This document shows, one piece after another, positions 62,421 to 64,000 of a stretch of 64,000 nt of DNA. Each line of letters opens with the position of its first letter. Position 1 is the first letter of the stretch. The stretch comes from an uncultured Aeromonadaceae bacterium (GTDB taxonomy: Bacteria > Pseudomonadota > Gammaproteobacteria > Enterobacterales > Aeromonadaceae): assembly GCA_945957385.1 (NCBI GenBank), contig CAMFKP010000001.1, positions 79,154 through 143,153 on the forward strand, read 5' to 3'. Position numbers and translations under genes: made by a program. The notes below the pieces were generated by a model. That model ran no database searches. It had not been told where the DNA came from and saw only the letters and a program-made list of their open reading frames with translations.

Positions 62421-62852
62421 ATGGTTCGTCTTTGGGTTTTCGGCTCGATTTTGGGGGCACTGCTTTCAACACAAGCGCTAGGGGCAGATAGCCCATATAT
62501 GGCGAGCACTGAATCTGTCATCGCCTCAATGCCAGCGAAAATGGGTGGAGATACGCTATCCACTTCGGTGAGAAATTCGAGGGTATATTTCTGCAGACAG
62601 ATCAAATCCTTCATCAAATGGAATGGAGTAGATCGCGTCTGGTTACATCAAAATCGGCCAGCAGACAAAAACGGCGGGTGGCTTGGCTTGGTTAGTCCAT
62701 CTGGCGACATCTCATGGCAGATGGCGTGGGAGGGGCAGCCACCACTACCCCAAAAGATCTGGGAAGACGGGCACGGTCGTGTGATCATGCAGGGAAAAGA
62801 TCAATATGACAAACAGGCATGCATTGAGCGGCCTGGATTTAACCTGAACTAA
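62421..62852 (+). CDS. Secreted small protein
   Basis: 143 residues from ATG 62421, which gives a signal peptide (cleavage near ALGAD) and has GGAGAG upstream; a start at 62388 would hide it. Two cysteines, tryptophan-rich mature part (DRVWLHQNRPADKNGGWLG). Unknown periplasmic protein. Confidence 0.6.
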   Translation: MVRLWVFGSILGALLSTQALGADSPYMASTESVIASMPAKMGGDTLSTSVRNSRVYFCRQIKSFIKWNGVDRVWLHQNRPADKNGGWLGLVSPSGDISWQMAWEGQPPLPQKIWEDGHGRVIMQGKDQYDKQACIERPGFNLN

Positions 62853-62868
62853 AGGGTGGCCGCATTAT

Positions 62869-63690
62869 TTAATGCGCGAGTGGAATATGCCAAAGGTGGG
62901 GAAAGAAATTCCCCTCCAAGATAGACTTTTGAGCAGTCGTCACCCCTCCCCCTTGAATAACTGCGAGCACCATACCTTCAAAGGTTGAAACGGTCTCTTC
63001 AAGGCTTGCACTATCTGCGAACAAGTAGAAATCCATCGTGGCAGGGTTGTCGCCCTCGTTCACGAATGATATTTGCAAATGGCAAAAAAACCTGTGGTAG
63101 CTTGCAGTCGATTTGACGGTTGATTCTGTGTCAGGGTCTTCAACTGCAGAAGCAACCTGGCGGTATAGCCGAATTAGCGCGATCATGGCCAAACTATTCG
63201 ATTCACGGGCCAGTGCAAGGGCAAGAAGAATGGACTGGTGTGTTTCTTGACAAGTGGTTGGACGCTGAGCGTTCCCCTCGCCTACAGCCAAATATAGAGG
63301 GGGAGGTATTTCGTTGACCTGATGGGCATCAAGCAAAGCCTTGCTCAATCGAGAACTGAGATTGACCGTCCTTTCTGGCACTTTGTCGCCGGCACGAAAC
63401 GCAAGCACAAAAGCCCCTTCGGAGCCCTCAGGCCGCTGCTCATGCGGCGATATGCTATCAAATAGCTCTTTAGCTGAGATGGCCTTACTTCCATCAGCGA
63501 TTAACGCATTGAGGGCTCGGGAAAGGGGGATTCCGTAAGTGTATGGAGTTGCAATATCAAAGGTGGCAGCCGTTGAGCGCCATTGAGCAGCTTCTCCAGC
63601 GTAATTGAACCATTTGAGAAGTTCGTTTAGGTTTGCGCCACTGCCACGCTGCGTCTGAAAAAGTAAGGGGAATAGAACAAGGGTGGTCAT
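62869..63690 (-). CDS. Hypothetical protein
   Basis: 273 residues, soluble, helical and strand mix, no recognised domain. It ends 16 bases from the convergent secreted-protein gene and follows a gene that runs off the window. Possibly another transfer-region gene. Confidence 0.55.
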   Translation of the reverse strand: MTTLVLFPLLFQTQRGSGANLNELLKWFNYAGEAAQWRSTAATFDIATPYTYGIPLSRALNALIADGSKAISAKELFDSISPHEQRPEGSEGAFVLAFRAGDKVPERTVNLSSRLSKALLDAHQVNEIPPPLYLAVGEGNAQRPTTCQETHQSILLALALARESNSLAMIALIRLYRQVASAVEDPDTESTVKSTASYHRFFCHLQISFVNEGDNPATMDFYLFADSASLEETVSTFEGMVLAVIQGGGVTTAQKSILEGNFFPHLWHIPLAH

Positions 63691-63713
63691 AAAGTGCAGC
63701 CCATTGATTTGGT

Positions 63714-64000
63714 TTAGGAAACAAGACCATGAACTTGCTGCCTTGCATCTGGATATTTGTGATACAGCTGTAGTGCCAGTGTGGCCATGGACATTGAGCC
63801 AGTAGATGGTGGCATGTTGCAGGCAAAGAAAGCGTCGTTTAGGGTGACGCCAGCACCAGCAACAGCGGCGTAGATAATGCTCATGTCTCGCAAACGATCC
63901 CGTGCAGCTAATTTGACAACCTTGGCATGACGATCAATTTCCCTGGCGCATACAGTATACAAATCAGAATTGGCAACTTTAACTGCAATCTGATCGAGGA
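63714..64000 (-). CDS. Partial gene at right edge
   Basis: The frame is open to the edge of the window, so only the last 95 or so codons are seen. The visible part has two moderately hydrophobic helices around MSIIYAAVAGAGVTLNDAFFACN and a polar C-terminus. A TTG at 63962 could be a start, but the open frame upstream makes a longer gene more likely. Not recognised. Confidence 0.5.
   Translation of the reverse strand, partial: LDQIAVKVANSDLYTVCAREIDRHAKVVKLAARDRLRDMSIIYAAVAGAGVTLNDAFFACNMPPSTGSMSMATLALQLYHKYPDARQQVHGLVS

Noticed and set aside
1..64000. tRNA, rRNA or complete insertion sequences
   Set aside because: No cloverleaf, rRNA stretch or DDE transposase was recognised; the only recombinases are the two tyrosine-type genes.

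Overview
The window looks like part of a large conjugative plasmid (or, less likely, an integrated conjugative element) of a Gram-negative, probably betaproteobacterial host. It carries a long run of genes for an IncI/Dot-Icm-type (type IVB, MPF_I) secretion system, a type IV CRISPR-Cas operon (a class nearly always found on plasmids), many small hypothetical genes and two tyrosine recombinases. It has no tRNA, rRNA or housekeeping genes apart from a complete recA. The host assignment rests on the feel of the protein sequences and is an inference.

Layout. (1) 0-8 kb, + strand: small zinc-ribbon, membrane and secreted proteins; a signalling-like set (receiver-like protein with a DUF8082-like tail, a membrane c-heme sensor, a Popeye-like cyclic-nucleotide-binding membrane protein), an HTH-like protein and a 598-residue coiled-coil protein. 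(2) 8-10.3 kb: a full tyrosine recombinase convergent with a catalytic-domain-only relative of integron integrases. (3) 10.3-14.6 kb: a DUF3299 protein, a lone winged-helix regulator and small hypothetical genes. (4) 14.6-15.6 kb: about 1 kb without genes, built as a large imperfect palindrome with seven copies of a 16-bp repeat in and near it; this is a candidate origin or partition site. (5) 15.6-17.5 kb: a dual-specificity-phosphatase-like protein and an unknown 410-residue protein. (6) 17.8-23.2 kb: a type IV CRISPR-Cas locus, with csf2, a Csy4/Cas6f-like cas6, csf4 (DinG helicase) and csf3 in one tightly coupled operon and a divergent candidate csf1. No CRISPR array is visible. (7) 23.4-25.7 kb: an operon with an ADP-ribosyltransferase-like protein, an LPD1-type zincin and a small membrane-anchored protein. 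(8) 25.8-36.4 kb, - strand: exported proteins including an M23 peptidase, a three-member paralogous family and a two-member paralogous family, followed by an ankyrin-repeat zincin. (9) 38.2-56.8 kb, - strand: the secretion system core, namely DotI/TraM, DotH/TraN, DotG/TraO, DotF/TraP, DotE/TraQ, DotP/TraR, DotN/TraT, DotO/TraU and the coupling ATPase DotL/TrbC, plus a lytic transglycosylase and a DsbC-like thiol protein. (10) 57-64 kb: a second DotP/TraR-like gene with its own promoter, a duplicated-domain protein, an LTA-synthase-like sulfatase, recA and two genes reaching the right edge.

How it fits together. The dot/tra block would form the inner-membrane complex, core-complex proteins, ATPases and cell-wall-opening enzymes for conjugation. 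DotA, DotB, DotC, DotD and a relaxase are not in the window, so the transfer region must continue elsewhere. The CRISPR-Cas operon probably acts against competing plasmids, using crRNAs from an array outside the window. A near-perfect 19-bp motif is found 54 kb apart, upstream of the Popeye-like gene and upstream of the dot/tra block, and a diverged copy precedes the receiver-like gene. This hints that the signalling genes at the left end and conjugation share a regulator.
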